NCBI GenBank assembly: GCA_023700805.1
Contig: JAMPYF010000013.1
Span: forward strand, 37,273 to 101,272
Direction: 5' to 3'
DNA length: 64,000 bases
From: Sulfuritalea sp.
GTDB taxonomy: Bacteria > Pseudomonadota > Gammaproteobacteria > Burkholderiales > Rhodocyclaceae
Numbering within the stretch: the first letter of the stretch is position 1; the number at the start of each line of letters is the position of its first letter. A model generated the notes under the pieces. That model did no database searches, was not told the origin of the DNA, and saw nothing but the letters and a program-made list of their open reading frames with translations. Shown here piece by piece: positions 61,011 to 64,000 of this stretch. The translations under genes were made by a program, and so were the position numbers.

Positions 61011-62633
61011 ATGGCGCGTATTTCTGATCTGAAGATATGGGTCCGGCTCACGGTGGCCATCAGCGTGATGCTGGCAATCGCCGGATCGACGATGATTTTC
61101 TGGGAAAGCTACGTCAATCGGGAAACCGCGATCGGCCAGGCGCGCGATTTTTCCCTCTCGATGCACGAAGCGACCATGGCCGGGCTGACCGGCATGATGC
61201 TCACCGGCACCGTCGGTCAGCGCGAAGTCTTCCTCGACCAGATCAAGCAATTGTCGATCATTCGCGACCTCAAGGTAATCCGCGGCGAAAATGTCAGCAA
61301 GATATTCGGCCCGGGCAACGCGACGGATGTCGGCGCCAGCGACGACGTCGAAAAGCAGGTTCTGAGCAGCGGCCAGGAATTCAGCGCCGTTCAGTCCGAC
61401 GCGAAGGGTGAATACCTGCGCGTGGTGAGACCGGCACTGGCGTCGAAGAACTACCTGGGCAAGGACTGCATCGCCTGCCACCAGGTGCCGGAAAAAACCG
61501 TACTCGGCGCCGTCAGCATGAAGATTTCCCTGAACCAGGTCAATGAAGCGGTGGCGGCCCAGCGCATCAAGTCGCTGATTGCCGCCATGGTCGTCGGCAT
61601 CCCCCTGCTCGCCTTCATCTACCTGTTCATCCGCAACTTCATCACCGCCCCGCTGGACAAGATGGTCGCCGGTCTGCGCGACATTTCCAGCGGGGAAGGC
61701 GACCTCACGCGCCGCCTGGAGATCCGCAGCAAGGATGAGATCGGCGACGCCGCCGAAGCCTTCAACCGCATGATGGAAAAATTCAGCGCACTGGTGCGCC
61801 ACGTCAGTGAATCCGCCGGCCAGGTCTCATCCGCCGCCCATACCCTGTCCGCCAGTGCGGGCCGGGTCGCAACGAGTTCGACGCAGCAGGACGCGAAGTC
61901 TTCCGCCGCGGCGATGGCTGTCGAACAGATGCTGGCCAGCATCGGCTCGATCGCCCAGGGCATGGAAAAGGTGCATCAGCAGTCGCGTGAAAGCCTGCGC
62001 CGCTCCGGCGAAGGCAATGAAAGCCTGTCGCGCCTGATCGGCGAAGTCAGCCAGGTCGAAGCCACGGTCAAGGAAATCGCGGATTCCGTGACCGAGTTCG
62101 TCAAGAGCACCGAATCGATCACCAACATGACGCGCCAGGTCAAGGACATCGCCGACCAGACCAACCTGCTGGCACTCAACGCCGCGATCGAAGCCGCCCG
62201 TGCCGGCGAGCAGGGGCGCGGCTTTGCCGTCGTCGCCGACGAAGTCCGCAAACTCGCCGAGAAATCGAGCGCTTCCGCCAGCGAAATCGACACCGTCACC
62301 CACACCCTGGCCCAGCAGGCGGAAGTGGTGCGCCGGTCGATCGAAAGCGGACTGGATCACATTGCGTCGAGCCAGAATTCGATGGATACCGTGGCGGAAG
62401 TCCTGGCCTCGGCCAGCACCTCGGTCACCGAAGTGGGGCTCGGCCTCGATGCCATCGCCAGCGCCACCGACGAACAGCGCCGGGTCAGCGGTGAAGTGGC
62501 GCAAAACATCGAGTCGATTGCCGCCATGTCGCGCGACAACGCCCACGCCGTGGAACAGACTGCGGCCGCGGCACAGGAAATGGAAGCCCTGGCGGAGAAG
62601 CTGCAAAACACGGTCGGCCGCTTCCACACTTAG
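61011..62633 (+). CDS. Chemoreceptor with c-type heme motif in the periplasmic domain
   Basis: A 540-aa methyl-accepting chemotaxis protein. TM1 about 9-31, periplasmic domain 32-187, TM2 about 189-208, HAMP about 210-262, and a signalling domain with tip [20 protein letters not shown]. The periplasmic domain ends with CIACH (Cys153, Cys156, His157) in a stretch ([20 protein letters not shown]) like that of heme-c-binding sensor domains of the DUF3365/Tll0287 type. It is therefore likely to sense redox state or a gas. A strong AGGAGGG precedes the ATG. No che genes are in sight. Confidence 0.9.
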   Translation: MARISDLKIWVRLTVAISVMLAIAGSTMIFWESYVNRETAIGQARDFSLSMHEATMAGLTGMMLTGTVGQREVFLDQIKQLSIIRDLKVIRGENVSKIFGPGNATDVGASDDVEKQVLSSGQEFSAVQSDAKGEYLRVVRPALASKNYLGKDCIACHQVPEKTVLGAVSMKISLNQVNEAVAAQRIKSLIAAMVVGIPLLAFIYLFIRNFITAPLDKMVAGLRDISSGEGDLTRRLEIRSKDEIGDAAEAFNRMMEKFSALVRHVSESAGQVSSAAHTLSASAGRVATSSTQQDAKSSAAAMAVEQMLASIGSIAQGMEKVHQQSRESLRRSGEGNESLSRLIGEVSQVEATVKEIADSVTEFVKSTESITNMTRQVKDIADQTNLLALNAAIEAARAGEQGRGFAVVADEVRKLAEKSSASASEIDTVTHTLAQQAEVVRRSIESGLDHIASSQNSMDTVAEVLASASTSVTEVGLGLDAIASATDEQRRVSGEVAQNIESIAAMSRDNAHAVEQTAAAAQEMEALAEKLQNTVGRFHT

Positions 62634-62672
62634 AGCCGTGTTAACAAGCTCTTAAATTCTTGCACCGGGGGG

Positions 62673-62700
62673 CTTGAAGCCGCCGGATTCACCCTCATAT
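62673..62700 (+). promoter_or_regulatory. Sigma-32-type promoter of grpE
   Basis: CTTGAAG, 13-bp spacer, CCTCATAT, matching the heat-shock consensus CTTGAAA-N11-16-CCCCATNT in all but two bases. It lies 29 bp before the grpE ATG at 62729 and rules out the earlier in-frame ATG at 62699. Confidence 0.8.
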
Positions 62701-62728
62701 GCGACGGGTTTCTTCAGGAGCCCGACCC

Positions 62729-64000
<1,272 letters not shown>

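Overview
The window is one contiguous stretch of a high-GC, gene-dense bacterial chromosome. Gene content and order point to a betaproteobacterium, most likely the Rhodocyclales/Nitrosomonadales side: a nuoA-M run next to tRNA-Leu, secG and tpiA; rlmE-ftsH-folP-glmM; divergent bamE/fur; recN/nadK/hrcA; and grpE-dnaK. That assignment is inferred from gene order and protein character, not from a search. An E. coli-type fumarate reductase behind an FNR-like box, a heme-c chemoreceptor and a diheme peroxidase suggest a respiratory organism that also lives without oxygen.

Layout. 1-12.5 kb: complex I genes nuoM (cut by the left edge) back to nuoA, all on the minus strand. 12.6-13.9 kb: tRNA-Leu(GAG), secG, tpiA. 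14.0-17.4 kb: frdABCD behind a TTGAC-N4-GTCAA site. 17.4-21.5 kb: a UbiE-like methyltransferase, an unknown protein, an exported amidohydrolase, a YtkA-like secreted protein and a MauG/CcpA-type diheme protein. 21.6-25.5 kb: pstSCAB (minus). 25.6-30.9 kb: a tight, divergent plus-strand run olsA-olsB-GT4-dgkA-GT4-plcP that reads as a membrane-lipid remodelling locus; both sides of the pstS/olsA gap carry Pho-box-like sites. 31.0-33.1 kb: an A/T-richer islet (nuclease-like protein plus DinD) bounded by an 84-bp imperfect direct repeat. 33.2-41.5 kb: CYTH-CHAD protein, chemoreceptor, hydrolase and M14 peptidase pair, two small ORFs, EAL-CBS-GGDEF protein, SixA. 41.5-47.8 kb: glmM, folP, ftsH, rlmE, yhbY, DUF4149, greA. 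47.8-54.4 kb: carB, leuE, carA, dapB, bamE. 54.4-64 kb: fur, a GDT1-type exporter, recN, nadK, hrcA, hemH, trxC, heme chemoreceptor, grpE and the start of dnaK, with sigma-32-type promoters before both grpE and dnaK.

The most unusual signal is not a gene. A 25-bp sequence (GCCGT, two variable bases, CGCC A R CGCC R ACT CTTG) recurs at least 13 times, about once per 5 kb, in both orientations. It lies inside genes (nuoG twice, glmM, recN, grpE, a glycosyltransferase), at gene ends (yhbY, hemH, plcP, the GGDEF gene) and between genes. I do not recognise it. Its density and indifference to reading frame resemble genome-wide marker sequences such as DNA-uptake sequences, or a REP-like family.

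How the parts fit: the pst transporter and the adjacent run could work together in phosphate limitation, with PlcP releasing diacylglycerol from phospholipids, the GT4 enzymes glycosylating it, OlsBA making ornithine lipid and DgkA returning diacylglycerol to phospholipid synthesis. Frd plus complex I would support NADH-driven fumarate respiration.
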